Below, piece by piece: positions 1 to 8,426 of a stretch of 64,000 nt of DNA. Source of the DNA: Herbaspirillum sp. meg3 (GTDB lineage: Bacteria; Pseudomonadota; Gammaproteobacteria; Burkholderiales; Burkholderiaceae_D); the NCBI RefSeq assembly GCF_002257565.1, contig NZ_CP022736.1, forward strand, positions 2,356,001-2,420,000, in the 5' to 3' direction. Each line of letters begins with the position of its first letter. The first letter of the stretch is position 1. A model generated the notes under the pieces. It was not told where the DNA came from and made no database searches. It saw only the letters and a list, made by a program, of their open reading frames with translations. A program made the translations under genes and the position numbers.

Positions 1-542
1 CCGGTCAGACCTGCCTTGGCGCCGGTGTAGACTGCGTCGCCCGAGCGCGCGATCTGGCCCGCAATCGAAGTGACAGTAATCAGACGGCCGCTTTTGTTGG
101 GCACCATCAGGCGCGCCGCTTCACGCGACAACGTGTAGCCCGCGATCAGGTTGGTTTCCAGCATGGCGTGAATTTCATCGTCGCTGAATTCCAGCAGGGG
201 TTTGCGATTGCGCACGCCGGCGTTGTTGACGAGGATATCGAGGCGGCCGTGTTGGGTGGCGATCTGTGCAAAGGCGGCCTTGACGGCGGCTTTGTCCGTC
301 ACGTCGAAGGCGAGGGCGCTGGCGGACAGGCCTTGTGCGGTCAGGTTTTGCACCGTGCTTGCCAGCGTGTCGGCGTTGCGGCCGTTGAGGATCACGTGCG
401 CGCCGCTGCCTGCCAGTGCACGCGCAATTTCCAGTCCGATATCGCGCGCGGCGCCGGTGATGAGGGCGATCTTTCCGCTCAGAGAGAACTGCTGCAGATA
501 GGACTGTGTATTCGGAGTATTCGGATTTTGCGGCTGATTCAT
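1..542 (-). CDS. SDR family oxidoreductase, gluconate 5-dehydrogenase-like (3' end outside window)
   Basis: This is the N-terminal 180 residues of a classical short-chain dehydrogenase/reductase; the gene continues beyond the left edge. The cofactor motif TGAARDIG is near residue 30, the NNAG motif follows (LVNNAGVRN), and the catalytic region shows a Ser (TVTSIAG) followed by YTGAK, the Tyr-x3-Lys pair. The sequence most resembles gluconate 5-dehydrogenase/IdnO-type enzymes that reduce a keto group of a sugar acid, but the substrate is inferred. The start is the ATG at 542. It is divergent from a FadR-type GntR regulator, the usual arrangement for local control. A membrane gluconate 2-dehydrogenase lies 15 kb away, so sugar-acid metabolism is plausible. 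Confidence 0.85.
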   Translation of the reverse strand, partial: MNQPQNPNTPNTQSYLQQFSLSGKIALITGAARDIGLEIARALAGSGAHVILNGRNADTLASTVQNLTAQGLSASALAFDVTDKAAVKAAFAQIATQHGRLDILVNNAGVRNRKPLLEFSDDEIHAMLETNLIAGYTLSREAARLMVPNKSGRLITVTSIAGQIARSGDAVYTGAKAGLT

Positions 543-701
543 GGTTGGCTTCGATAAACAATGGACGGCAAAAGATATCACCGTCGCAGCCATCGGGCCG
601 GACCGTTTGTCTCCTGTCGTTTTTGTTTTTTGGACAATGGTCGGGAAGTCCGCCACCGTCTCGCTTGGCTTTCAATGTATGTTGCTGATTAAAAGATGTC
701 A

Positions 702-713
702 ACTAATATTACT
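702..713. promoter_or_regulatory. Near-palindrome ACTAATATTACT, candidate GntR operator
   Basis: In the 290-base gap between the divergent SDR and GntR genes there is an AT-rich near-perfect palindrome with one mismatch. FadR-subfamily regulators commonly bind short AT-rich palindromes in such gaps. Assignment to the adjacent regulator is inference. The rest of the gap shows no gene. Confidence 0.3.
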
Positions 714-832
714 ACTTGTGCAGGTGCGACATATTGCAAGAAGGGGCATAAGGCCTGCTTATGGCCGGGCCGGAAATCGGCTACCATGCGCAGTAATTCA
801 CGGTAATTACAAAATTCGACAGGAGACGCGCC

Positions 833-1666
833 ATGCCGAAATCGCCAGGCAATCAGCAAGAAGCTAATCCAGACGCAAAAGTTGTCAGCATCCGGACTTC
901 AGCACTGCCACGCACTGCCCAATTGTCCACCGATGCCTTGGCGCTTGCCGCCGCCGGGTTGGGACCGGTACGCCAGGAGCGTTTCGCTGAGCGTGTCTAC
1001 GAAAATCTCTTCCACGCCATCGTTGAAGGCAAGATCGGCGTCGGCAGCCGCCTGCCTTCCGAGAATGATCTGGCGACCCTGTTCGACGTATCGCGACCCA
1101 TCGTGCGCCAGGCGCTGGATCGTCTGCGCGAAGATCAATTGGTGGAATCGCGGCGCGGCTCCGGCACCTACGTCATGGACAAGCCCGAGCTGGCCGGCAA
1201 GCCCGCCAACGCGGAGCCGTCCGAACGCATCGGCCACATCATGAACGGTCTTGAGTTGCGCATGGTGATCGAGCCGGAGTGCGCCTACATGGCGGCCTTG
1301 CGCCGCAGCACGGCCGACCTGACGCGCATGGACGAGCTGCTGACGGGGTTTGAAGAAGCCAATGCCGTTGGCGGCATTGCCCACCATTTCGATTTTGCCT
1401 TCCACGAAGCAATCGCCACAGCCACTGCCAATCTGCGCTTCGTGCAAGTGCTCAAGACCTTGGAGTACGACGTCAGCCATGCCGTCAATATGCTGCGCCA
1501 CCTGATGCACATCCAGCCCTGGAAGCGCACCCAGGATGCCATGGACGAGCACCGGAATATCTTTGAGCTGATCAAGCGGCAAGACGCCGAGGGCGCGCGT
1601 CGCGCCATGCGCGGGCATATCGAGAATGCGCGTAGCCGCATGTTCAACAGTCGGCCAGGCTTGTAA
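833..1666 (+). CDS. GntR family transcriptional regulator (FadR/FCD subfamily)
   Basis: A 277-residue DNA-binding regulator. The winged helix-turn-helix spans roughly residues 50-118, with the conserved stretches SRLPSENDLATLF and SRPIVRQALDRL and the wing RRGSGTYV. The C-terminal FCD ligand domain follows (about 145-265), with metal/ligand-type histidines in HFDFAFHEA and MDEHRNI. The ATG is preceded by AGGAG at a good distance. The N-terminal extension of about 45 residues is longer than in most family members. It is divergent from the SDR gene and followed 50 bases later by a LysR gene on the same strand. Likely a repressor responding to a small organic acid; the ligand is unknown. Confidence 0.9.
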   Translation: MPKSPGNQQEANPDAKVVSIRTSALPRTAQLSTDALALAAAGLGPVRQERFAERVYENLFHAIVEGKIGVGSRLPSENDLATLFDVSRPIVRQALDRLREDQLVESRRGSGTYVMDKPELAGKPANAEPSERIGHIMNGLELRMVIEPECAYMAALRRSTADLTRMDELLTGFEEANAVGGIAHHFDFAFHEAIATATANLRFVQVLKTLEYDVSHAVNMLRHLMHIQPWKRTQDAMDEHRNIFELIKRQDAEGARRAMRGHIENARSRMFNSRPGL

Positions 1667-1716
1667 ATACTTTCCTGTAAATATAAATAACAACTTAAGA
1701 CTGCGAAACAAGCTAC

Positions 1717-2679
1717 ATGGAACTGCGTCAACTCAGATATTTCGTCGCCATCGTTGATCACGGATCGCTCTCCCGCGCAGCACGTGTGCTCCATATTGCG
1801 CAGCCGGCCCTGACGCAGCAGATCCGTCAGCTGGAAGAAGAGCTGGAAGCGCAGTTGCTGCATCGTTCCGCGCAAGGCGTGATCGCCACCGATGCAGGTA
1901 AAACCTTTTACGAACACGCGCAAGCCATCCTGAAGCAAGTCACCGACGCCAAGTCGGCGGTTGCACAATCCAACGACAAGCCTTCAGGCACGGTGGCGCT
2001 GGGCATTCCACAAAGCGTCTCCGGCGCCCTGGCCTTGCCGTTGCTCACTGCAATTCGCGCCACCTATCCGGAAATCACCTTGTTGCTCACCGAAGAACTG
2101 ACCGGCAACCTGATCGTCCAGCTCAAATCGGGGCGGATCAACCTGGCGGTGCTGTTCGACGATGGTCAACTGTCTCCGTTTGCCTGCACGCCGATGGTGG
2201 AAGAAGAAATGATGTACATCACCCGCGCCGATTCGCAATACGGCCTGAAAGAAGGACGGGAAGGAAAGGGAAAGAGCAAATCAGTCACGCTGGCCAAGGC
2301 TATCAAGGCGCCGTTGATCCTGCCCGGATTGCAGCACGGCGTGAGGCCGCGTATCGAAAATGTGGTCCGCGCACATGGCATGTCATTGGACAACGTGATC
2401 GAGATCAATTCGGTGGCGATTCTGAAGTCGGCAATTCTGGCCGACATCGGTGCGACCATTCTTCCGGTAGCGCCTTTGCTGTCCGAGATCGAACGCGGCG
2501 ACATGATCGCGTATCCGATCAGCGGCGAACGCATGGCGCGTACGCTGGCCTTGTGTGCGTCGAAGAATATTCCGCTGACGAATGCCGCGGCGGCGGTAGA
2601 GCGGCTGGTACTGGATGTGACGGATGATTTATGCCGCAAGGGCAAGTGGCTGCATGCAGAGGCGTTGGCGCGGGAGTAA
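1717..2679 (+). CDS. LysR family transcriptional regulator (Nac-like)
   Basis: A 320-residue LysR-type regulator. The N-terminal HTH is clear (MELRQLRYFVAIVDHGSLSR, then HIAQPALTQQIRQLE), followed by a substrate-binding domain from about residue 92. The N-terminal sequence resembles the nitrogen-assimilation (Nac) branch of LysR proteins. A Lys/Arg-rich insertion (EGREGKGKSKS) near residue 180 is unusual but in frame. It is convergent with the aminophosphonate operon across a palindromic element and downstream of a GntR regulator. A role in regulating phosphonate or nitrogen use is inferred only from position. Confidence 0.88.
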   Translation: MELRQLRYFVAIVDHGSLSRAARVLHIAQPALTQQIRQLEEELEAQLLHRSAQGVIATDAGKTFYEHAQAILKQVTDAKSAVAQSNDKPSGTVALGIPQSVSGALALPLLTAIRATYPEITLLLTEELTGNLIVQLKSGRINLAVLFDDGQLSPFACTPMVEEEMMYITRADSQYGLKEGREGKGKSKSVTLAKAIKAPLILPGLQHGVRPRIENVVRAHGMSLDNVIEINSVAILKSAILADIGATILPVAPLLSEIERGDMIAYPISGERMARTLALCASKNIPLTNAAAAVERLVLDVTDDLCRKGKWLHAEALARE

Positions 2680-2706
2680 ATTCAGCGCTCAGCATGCCAA
2701 TTCAAT

Positions 2707-2799
2707 TGCCGTCGTCCTGACGGAAGTCAGGACCCAGCGTCGTAGTCGTTTCAAGCGTCTTCACGACACTGGGTCCCAGCGTTCGCTGGGACGACGGCA
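2707..2799. repeat. REP-like nested palindromic element
   Basis: The outer 11-base arms TGCCGTCGTCC and GGACGACGGCA are perfect inverted repeats. Inside are GGACCCAG (2730-2737) pairing with CTGGGTCC (2769-2776) and a hairpin CCCAGCG-TT-CGCTGGG (2775-2790). The first part, GTCGTCCTGACG then TCAGGAC, is shared with the hairpin at 59684-59715. It sits between convergent genes and could act as a bidirectional transcription barrier. Confidence 0.7.
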
Positions 2800-2812
2800 T
2801 TGTTGGCGGGCC

Positions 2813-3985
2813 TTAGTTCTTGTCGATGGCAGGATCCGGCAATGCCGTGCCGCCGACCAATGCATTGACAACCCGCTCGCCCAAGCCCAAGCCCACGCTC
2901 ATGCCGATACCGGTATGCATCAACACTACGGTGGTCTTGTCGTCGATCTTTGTTGCGGAGAACGGCCCTGGTCCCTTGCTGCCATACACGCCCTGCCAGC
3001 GTTCCAGCACGGTCAGTTTGACGCCCAGCGTATCTTCCGCCAGACCGATCAGCAGACTATCAATTTCTTCGTTGTTGAACGGTGGCGCATCGGCGCCGTA
3101 GTAGTGCGAATCGCCGATGATCATTTCCTGATACGGCGTCGGGCTGACCAGCAGGTGAATACCGTGGCGGTTCAGCACCGGATACTTCGCTTCGATTTCT
3201 GCATTCACGCCCGCCGCGCTCGGCAAATCGGAGAACGCGCCGTAATGCGTACACGACAAACCGGTCAACACCGCATGTGTCAGCGGAAAACGTTCTTGCG
3301 GTGCCGCGCGCAGCATTTGCAGGCGGCATACCTTGAGATTCATCTCACCGAGTTTGTCGGAAAACAGCGTCTGGTAATCATGGCCGGAACACACGATGGT
3401 GCGCTCGGCGCTAAATTCACCCATGGTCGTCGACAGATGGCCGTCACGGGCTTCCCTGACCAGCGTATTGAAATGGAAGTGCACCCCTTGAGATTGCAGA
3501 TAGCAGACCAGCGCCGGTATCGCTTCGCGCGAATACAGTTGCAAATCCTGCGTGCCGTGCAGGGCAGAGCGATGATGGCGGAAACGGCCGCCATACAGTG
3601 TTTCGAGTTGCGATCCCTCCAGCAGCGAGACGTCGTAGCCGTGCTGGCGTGCACGCACGATCATGAATTCTTCCAGCACTGCATGTTCGGCTGCGGTGCG
3701 CGCGAACAGCAAGGTGCCGGCTTCACGCGCGCTGAAGTTGGCGCGTTGCGCCAGATGCAGCCATAGCTCGCGGCTTTGCTTGGCCAGACCGAGCATGATG
3801 CCGGGCGGCTGGCCGGTGACCAGGCCCATGCCGAAGTTACGGATTGATGCGCCGATCGGCGTCGAGCTGCGTTCAAAGACGACCACGCGCAGGCCGCGTT
3901 TTACTGCTGCGAAGGCATGCGCCAATCCGAGCATGCCCGCGCCGACGATGGCGACGTCAATATGACCCTTGTTGGTGTTGCCCAT
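2813..3985 (-). CDS. FAD-dependent oxidoreductase of the aminophosphonate-associated DAO group (TIGR03364-like)
   Basis: A 390-residue DAO-family flavoprotein. The FAD-binding Rossmann motif is at the N-terminus (VAIVGAGMLGLAHA, followed by VVVFERS). The C-terminal part carries the family's second FAD contact region, including MHTGIGMSVGLGLGE. This subgroup is known for co-occurrence with phosphonatase-like genes and aminophosphonate transporters, and is thought to oxidise the C-N bond of 2-aminoethylphosphonate or a hydroxylated or N-methylated analogue. Here it is the last gene of the importer operon, which supports that role. The ATG at 3985 is preceded by GAGGAA. No C-P bond-cleaving enzyme is visible nearby. 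Confidence 0.82.
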   Translation of the reverse strand: MGNTNKGHIDVAIVGAGMLGLAHAFAAVKRGLRVVVFERSSTPIGASIRNFGMGLVTGQPPGIMLGLAKQSRELWLHLAQRANFSAREAGTLLFARTAAEHAVLEEFMIVRARQHGYDVSLLEGSQLETLYGGRFRHHRSALHGTQDLQLYSREAIPALVCYLQSQGVHFHFNTLVREARDGHLSTTMGEFSAERTIVCSGHDYQTLFSDKLGEMNLKVCRLQMLRAAPQERFPLTHAVLTGLSCTHYGAFSDLPSAAGVNAEIEAKYPVLNRHGIHLLVSPTPYQEMIIGDSHYYGADAPPFNNEEIDSLLIGLAEDTLGVKLTVLERWQGVYGSKGPGPFSATKIDDKTTVVLMHTGIGMSVGLGLGERVVNALVGGTALPDPAIDKN

Positions 3986-4050
3986 CTTGTTTCCTCAATA
4001 CGCTTGCTGTGATGTGTCTGGTGTTCGGTGTCCGGTGTCCGGTTTGCTTT

Positions 4051-4092
4051 CATGAACGATCTCATGCATAGGCGCGCAGAAGATCGTTCATG
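4051..4092. repeat. Intercistronic inverted repeat
   Basis: CATGAACGATCT (4051-4062) and AGATCGTTCATG (4081-4092) form a perfect 12-base inverted repeat with an 18-base loop. It lies in the 190-base gap between the binding-protein gene and the downstream oxidoreductase. It has no T-run, so it looks more like an mRNA-stabilising or attenuating stem than a terminator. Nearby, 4021-4042 holds short tandem copies of GTGTYCG. Confidence 0.6.
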
Positions 4093-4175
4093 GAAACAGA
4101 GGGGAGATGAAGCGGACGAGTGCGCCGTCCTGCTCCATCTCTTTTGAGTGAACTGCTACAAGTTAATGTAGCTGA

Positions 4176-5198
4176 TTATTTCTTTTCCGCCTTGCTTTCG
4201 TAGCGCTTGCTCCACTCGGTCAGGATACGATCGCGGTTGGTGCTGGTCCAGACGAAGTCGTTCTTGGTCAGTCGCTTTTCGTAGTCGGCCGGCAGCAGCG
4301 GATCAGGCTTGGCGATGCCAGGAACAGCCAGAACGGCGAAGTTCTTTTCGTATTGCATCATGGCGTCCTTGCTGGCGGAGAAATCAGCCAGGCGCTTGGC
4401 GGCGTCCAGGTTCTTGGTGCCCTTGACGATGGCAGTCGCTTCCAGATCCCAGCCCAGGCCTTCCGATGGCAGGATGATGTCGATCGGTGCGCCTTCTTTC
4501 TTGGTCTTCACTGCGCGGTATTCAAATGCGATGCCGATCGGGAATTCGCCGGTAGCAGCTTGTTTGCATGGCTTGGAACCGGAGTGAGTGTACTGGCCGA
4601 TGTTCTTATGCAGCGCGTCCATGTACGCCCATGCCTTGTCTTCGCCCATCATCTGGATCCATGCCGTGACGTCCAGATAGCCGGTGCCGGAAGAGGCTGG
4701 ATGCGGCATGACGATCTTGCCTGCGTAGATCGGCTTGGTCAGGTCAGCCCACGACGTTGGCTTCGGCAGACCTTGCTTTTGCGCTTCGACAGTGTTGAAG
4801 CAGATTGCCGAACCCCAGACGTCCATGCCGACCCATGCTGGCGGGTTGGCAGGGCTGCGGTACTTGGCTTCGATGTTCGACAGATTCTTCGGCGCGTACG
4901 GTGTCAGCATGCCTTCCTTGTCGAGGATCGCCAGGCTGGAAGCCGCCAGACCCCAGATCACGTCTGCCTTCGGATTGGCCTTTTCAGCCAGCAGCTTGGC
5001 AGTAACGATACCGGTCGAATCGCGCACCCATTTGATTTCAATGTCCGGATTGCTCTTTTCGAACTCAGCTTGGTAAGCCTTGATCTGATCGGCTTCCAGC
5101 GCCGTGTAGACAGTCAGTGTGGTCGCTGCATGCGCGGACAACAGAGCGCCTGCACCCAGAACGGAAGCAAGCAGTTTAAGAATGTTTGTAGATTTCAT
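4176..5198 (-). CDS. aepX: 2-aminoethylphosphonate ABC transporter, periplasmic substrate-binding protein
   Basis: A 340-residue periplasmic binding protein of the iron/AEP-type (SBP_bac family). The signal peptide is MKSTNILKLLASVLGAG followed by an AHA cleavage site, then the mature start TTLTVYTALEADQ. The pattern fits the TIGR03261 (PhnS2/AepX) group that captures 2-aminoethylphosphonate. I chose the ATG at 5198, with AGAAAG upstream, because it places the signal peptide at the N-terminus; an in-frame start 42 bases earlier is possible. The permease and ATPase genes precede it in the same operon and an aminophosphonate-type oxidoreductase follows. Exact substrate is inferred from family. 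Confidence 0.86.
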   Translation of the reverse strand: MKSTNILKLLASVLGAGALLSAHAATTLTVYTALEADQIKAYQAEFEKSNPDIEIKWVRDSTGIVTAKLLAEKANPKADVIWGLAASSLAILDKEGMLTPYAPKNLSNIEAKYRSPANPPAWVGMDVWGSAICFNTVEAQKQGLPKPTSWADLTKPIYAGKIVMPHPASSGTGYLDVTAWIQMMGEDKAWAYMDALHKNIGQYTHSGSKPCKQAATGEFPIGIAFEYRAVKTKKEGAPIDIILPSEGLGWDLEATAIVKGTKNLDAAKRLADFSASKDAMMQYEKNFAVLAVPGIAKPDPLLPADYEKRLTKNDFVWTSTNRDRILTEWSKRYESKAEKK

Positions 5199-5241
5199 GG
5201 TTGCTTTCTTGTGGTTGAAAAGTAATACGACGAACGACAAA

Positions 5242-6996
5242 TCAATGTTTTTTGCCCGCAGTGCGCCAGGCCTGTGCGCGGCGCACCCAGTAACCGAGAC
5301 CCCAGTGCATCAGCAGGGAAACGGCGATCGAGGTCAGCAGAATCAATGTGGACATGGCAGCAGCAGGGCCGACATCGCCGGCGTCATCCATGTTCAGCAC
5401 GGCAATCGCCGCCAGCACGGTGTTCGGGCTATAGAGAAAGATCACGGCCGACACCGTCGTCATCGACGACACGAACAGGTAGCGGAAAATCTCAAGCACG
5501 GCCGGCAGGCACAGCGGCACCGTAATGCGCAAATAAGTGCGCAGCAGCGGCACCTTGAGCGAGGCCGAAGCGGCTTCAAACTCGGGATCGATCTGTTTCA
5601 ACGCGGTGACGGCGGTCAGATGCGCGGTGGTGTAGAAGTGCATCACCGAGCACAGCACCAGGATCGTCATGCTGCCGTAGAGGAAATTCAACGGATTGGC
5701 CGGATGATTGAAGAAGAACACGAAGCCCAGTCCCAACACCAGCCCCGGCACCGCCATCGGCATGAAGGCCAGGAAGCGCAGCGAGGTATCCAGTACGCGG
5801 TTCGAACGCGTCTTCTCCATCAGCCAGGCGCCGGTGAAGATAATCGTCGTACCGACAATGCTGGTGCCGATGGCCAGGCGCAGACTGTTCCAATAGGCCA
5901 GCCAGCCACCGCCGTCCATGTTGTCGAAGTCGTAGTGCATCAGCGTCAGCTTGAGGTTGTACGGCCACAATTTCACCAGCGAGGCGCCGATGGCAACGGC
6001 GATCATCAGCAGCAGCGCGCCGCTGATCGTCATCAGGATCAGGGTATAGACGCTATCGCGGCGCCATTGACGACGCGGCACCAAAACTTCTGCACGGCTG
6101 CTCATTTGTGCGCGTTGGCGCTTTTGCAGCCAGCCGTCAATGAAAAAAGTCAGCAACGCGGGAATCAGCAGCAGTAAGCCGATCAACGCGCCGCGGTCGA
6201 ACTGCTGCTGACCGACCACCGCTTTATAGGCTTCCACCGCCAGCACGCTGAACGCGCCACCGACGATCTTCGGTACGCCGAAGTCGGTGATGGTCAGCGT
6301 GAAGACCAGGCAGAACGCGCCGAAGATGCCGTAGCGTGTCGCCGGCAAGGTCACGGTGCGGAAAGTCTTCCAGCTGTTGGCCCCCATCGCCGAGGCGGCG
6401 TCATACAGACGCGCATCGGCAAGCGACAGCGCCGACAGCAGAATCATCAGGGCATGCGGGAAGGTATAGAAGGCTTCGCCCAGCAAGATGCCCCAGAAAC
6501 CGTAGATGCTTCCGTTCATCCATTCCTTGAACAGCCCCTGATTGCCGAACAGGTAAATCAGCGCAATACCGGGCAGCAGCGAAGGCGCCAGTAATGGCAG
6601 CAGGGCGATCGCACGCCACAGACCTTTGAGCGGCGCCAGCGTGCGCTGCAGGCCGTAAGCAAACAGATAGGCCAGTGGCACGACCACCAATGCCGTTGCC
6701 GCAGACACGCCGACGCTGCGCGCCACCATCGGGAAGAAGTTGGGATTGGCGACCAGTTTGCGCCACGGAGCCATACCCGCCCAGACGCCGCCCTGATCGA
6801 ACAGGGCTTGTCCCAGTACGGCCACCAGCGGCATCGCCAGGGCAAGCAGCAATAGCAGCAATAAAAAATACTTGAGACTGCCCGACACCATTGCATCGAG
6901 ATTGAGCGCCTTCAGCGGCTTTGTATCGTTGCTGGACGCGTGCGTCGTTGCCATGGCGGATTCAGGCAGCACTGTTGTTTGAATGGAGGCGGTCAT
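5242..6996 (-). CDS. aepW: 2-aminoethylphosphonate ABC transporter, fused dual permease
   Basis: An inner-membrane permease of about 584 residues made of two fused six-helix halves, as in FbpB/PhnU-type importers. Two cytoplasmic coupling (EAA-type) loops are visible: DAASAMGANSWKTFRTVTLP in the first half and EAASASLKVPLLRTYLRITV in the second. The ATG at 6996 lies 5 bases after the stop of the ATPase gene, indicating translational coupling. Another ATG at 6954 is possible. Gene order ATPase-permease-binding protein matches the characterised AepVWX type of aminophosphonate importer. Confidence 0.85.
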   Translation of the reverse strand: MTASIQTTVLPESAMATTHASSNDTKPLKALNLDAMVSGSLKYFLLLLLLLALAMPLVAVLGQALFDQGGVWAGMAPWRKLVANPNFFPMVARSVGVSAATALVVVPLAYLFAYGLQRTLAPLKGLWRAIALLPLLAPSLLPGIALIYLFGNQGLFKEWMNGSIYGFWGILLGEAFYTFPHALMILLSALSLADARLYDAASAMGANSWKTFRTVTLPATRYGIFGAFCLVFTLTITDFGVPKIVGGAFSVLAVEAYKAVVGQQQFDRGALIGLLLLIPALLTFFIDGWLQKRQRAQMSSRAEVLVPRRQWRRDSVYTLILMTISGALLLMIAVAIGASLVKLWPYNLKLTLMHYDFDNMDGGGWLAYWNSLRLAIGTSIVGTTIIFTGAWLMEKTRSNRVLDTSLRFLAFMPMAVPGLVLGLGFVFFFNHPANPLNFLYGSMTILVLCSVMHFYTTAHLTAVTALKQIDPEFEAASASLKVPLLRTYLRITVPLCLPAVLEIFRYLFVSSMTTVSAVIFLYSPNTVLAAIAVLNMDDAGDVGPAAAMSTLILLTSIAVSLLMHWGLGYWVRRAQAWRTAGKKH

Positions 6997-7001
6997 GCTG
7001 T

Positions 7002-8135
7002 TCAGGCAAACAAATGCAGGGCGCGTTGCGGCAGAGCGATCCACATTCTCTCTGCGGCGACATCCGGCAAGCGGGAACGTACATCGTCGGCAACATCCGC
7101 CATGAGGCGTTGGCCGGGCAGTTCGTCCAGTTCCAGCATCATGCGATAGCGATTGCCGAGATAGATCTGATCGACCACGCGCGCCGAAAAGCGGTTTGAC
7201 GCGTCGGCAGCCGGTTGCACGTCGATGGCTTCCGGACGGCAGAACAGGCGGCCGGCCTCATTGCCCGCCGCCGTATGCATGGCGCCTTGGCGAGATGCTT
7301 CGTCAATATTCAATGTCAATGCGCCGACGCTGACTTGATGCGCCGACAGCCGCTGGAAAGGCAGCCAGTTGGCCTGGCCGATGAAGTCGGCAACGAAGGG
7401 CGTAGCCGGATGGCGGTAGATGCGATCCGGTGTGTCAAATTGTTCGATGCGGCCGTGGTGCATGATGGCGATGCGGTCCGACATGACCATCGCTTCTTCC
7501 TGATCATGGGTAACCATCAGCGTGGTGATGTTGAACTGTTTTTGCAGACGGCGGATTTCCAGTTGCAGGTGTTCGCGCACTTGTGCGTCCAGCGCCGACA
7601 AGGGTTCGTCGAGCAGCAGCAGCGACGGCGAGGGCGCCAGTGCGCGCGCCAGCGCAACGCGTTGCTGTTGGCCGCCGGAGAGCTGGCCGGGGAATTTCTT
7701 TTCGCTGCCGGACAGGCCGATCATGTCCAGCATCTCCGCTACGCGCTGCTGCATCTGGGCCCGATTCATGCGGCGGCTGTTGAGGCCGTAGGCGACGTTT
7801 TGCGCGACCGTCAGATTGGGGAACAGCGCATACGATTGAAACAGAATCCCGTAGTCACGCGACTGCGGTGGCAGGTGGGAAATATCCAGGCCATGTGCGT
7901 GAATGCTGCCGCTGTCCTGTTTTTCCAGACCGGCGATGGTGCGCAGCAGGGTGGTTTTGCCGCAGCCGGACGGGCCAAGCAGACAGACCATTTCACCTTG
8001 CTTGACGTCGAGCGATACATGGTCCAGCGCGGTGAACGCGCCGAAGCGTTTTTGTATCGTACGGATCGACAGGAACACATCGGTGGAAGAGCCAGCAACG
8101 GAAATGTCGGCAGGGTGAGATAACGAAGTAGGCAT
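7002..8135 (-). CDS. aepV: 2-aminoethylphosphonate ABC transporter, ATP-binding protein
   Basis: A 377-residue ABC ATPase of the CUT1/Fbp type. Walker A is GPSGCGKTT, the Q-loop is ILFQSYALFPN, the signature is LSGGQQQR, Walker B is LLLLDEPLSALD and the switch histidine lies in VTHDQEEA. A C-terminal TOBE-like regulatory domain follows residue 240. It is the first gene of the operon. A GTG lies one codon before the ATG chosen here. It energises import through the fused permease immediately downstream. Confidence 0.86.
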   Translation of the reverse strand: MPTSLSHPADISVAGSSTDVFLSIRTIQKRFGAFTALDHVSLDVKQGEMVCLLGPSGCGKTTLLRTIAGLEKQDSGSIHAHGLDISHLPPQSRDYGILFQSYALFPNLTVAQNVAYGLNSRRMNRAQMQQRVAEMLDMIGLSGSEKKFPGQLSGGQQQRVALARALAPSPSLLLLDEPLSALDAQVREHLQLEIRRLQKQFNITTLMVTHDQEEAMVMSDRIAIMHHGRIEQFDTPDRIYRHPATPFVADFIGQANWLPFQRLSAHQVSVGALTLNIDEASRQGAMHTAAGNEAGRLFCRPEAIDVQPAADASNRFSARVVDQIYLGNRYRMMLELDELPGQRLMADVADDVRSRLPDVAAERMWIALPQRALHLFA

Positions 8136-8183
8136 CACATTCTTTCGTTGAGACTATGCCGGGTTCGGCCAGAAAGTGAGCGG

Positions 8184-8201
8184 ATATTACGTAGCTAATA
8201 T
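8184..8201. promoter_or_regulatory. Inverted repeat ATATTA-N6-TAATAT upstream of the aminophosphonate operon
   Basis: The spacer is CGTAGC. The repeat lies about 50 bases upstream of the first importer gene, where an operator would be expected. It shares TAATAT with the palindrome at 702-713. The remainder of the 8136-8426 gap shows no coding sequence. Regulator unknown. Confidence 0.35.
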
Positions 8202-8426
8202 GACAGCTGGATGACACTTGTGATGTTATATATGGAGTGGATTCCTCCTATAGCATCAGGTTATGGATGAGGTCATTTTGCCAAGTACGGAGATATTTTT
8301 CGCCGGCAATATTGCACCGCAAACTGCAGGCAAGGGTCTCTTGTAAAAACGTTGGAACGAATTGCGTGTCCGGTATGGTCTAATGATCACCAGATTTTGC
8401 TTTTACCTATTTAATAGGCGGCGCAT

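Noticed and set aside
2624..3766. Long plus-strand reading frame opposite the FAD oxidoreductase
   Set aside because: It is antisense to a gene with clear FAD motifs and shows Gln/Arg/His-rich composition typical of a shadow frame.
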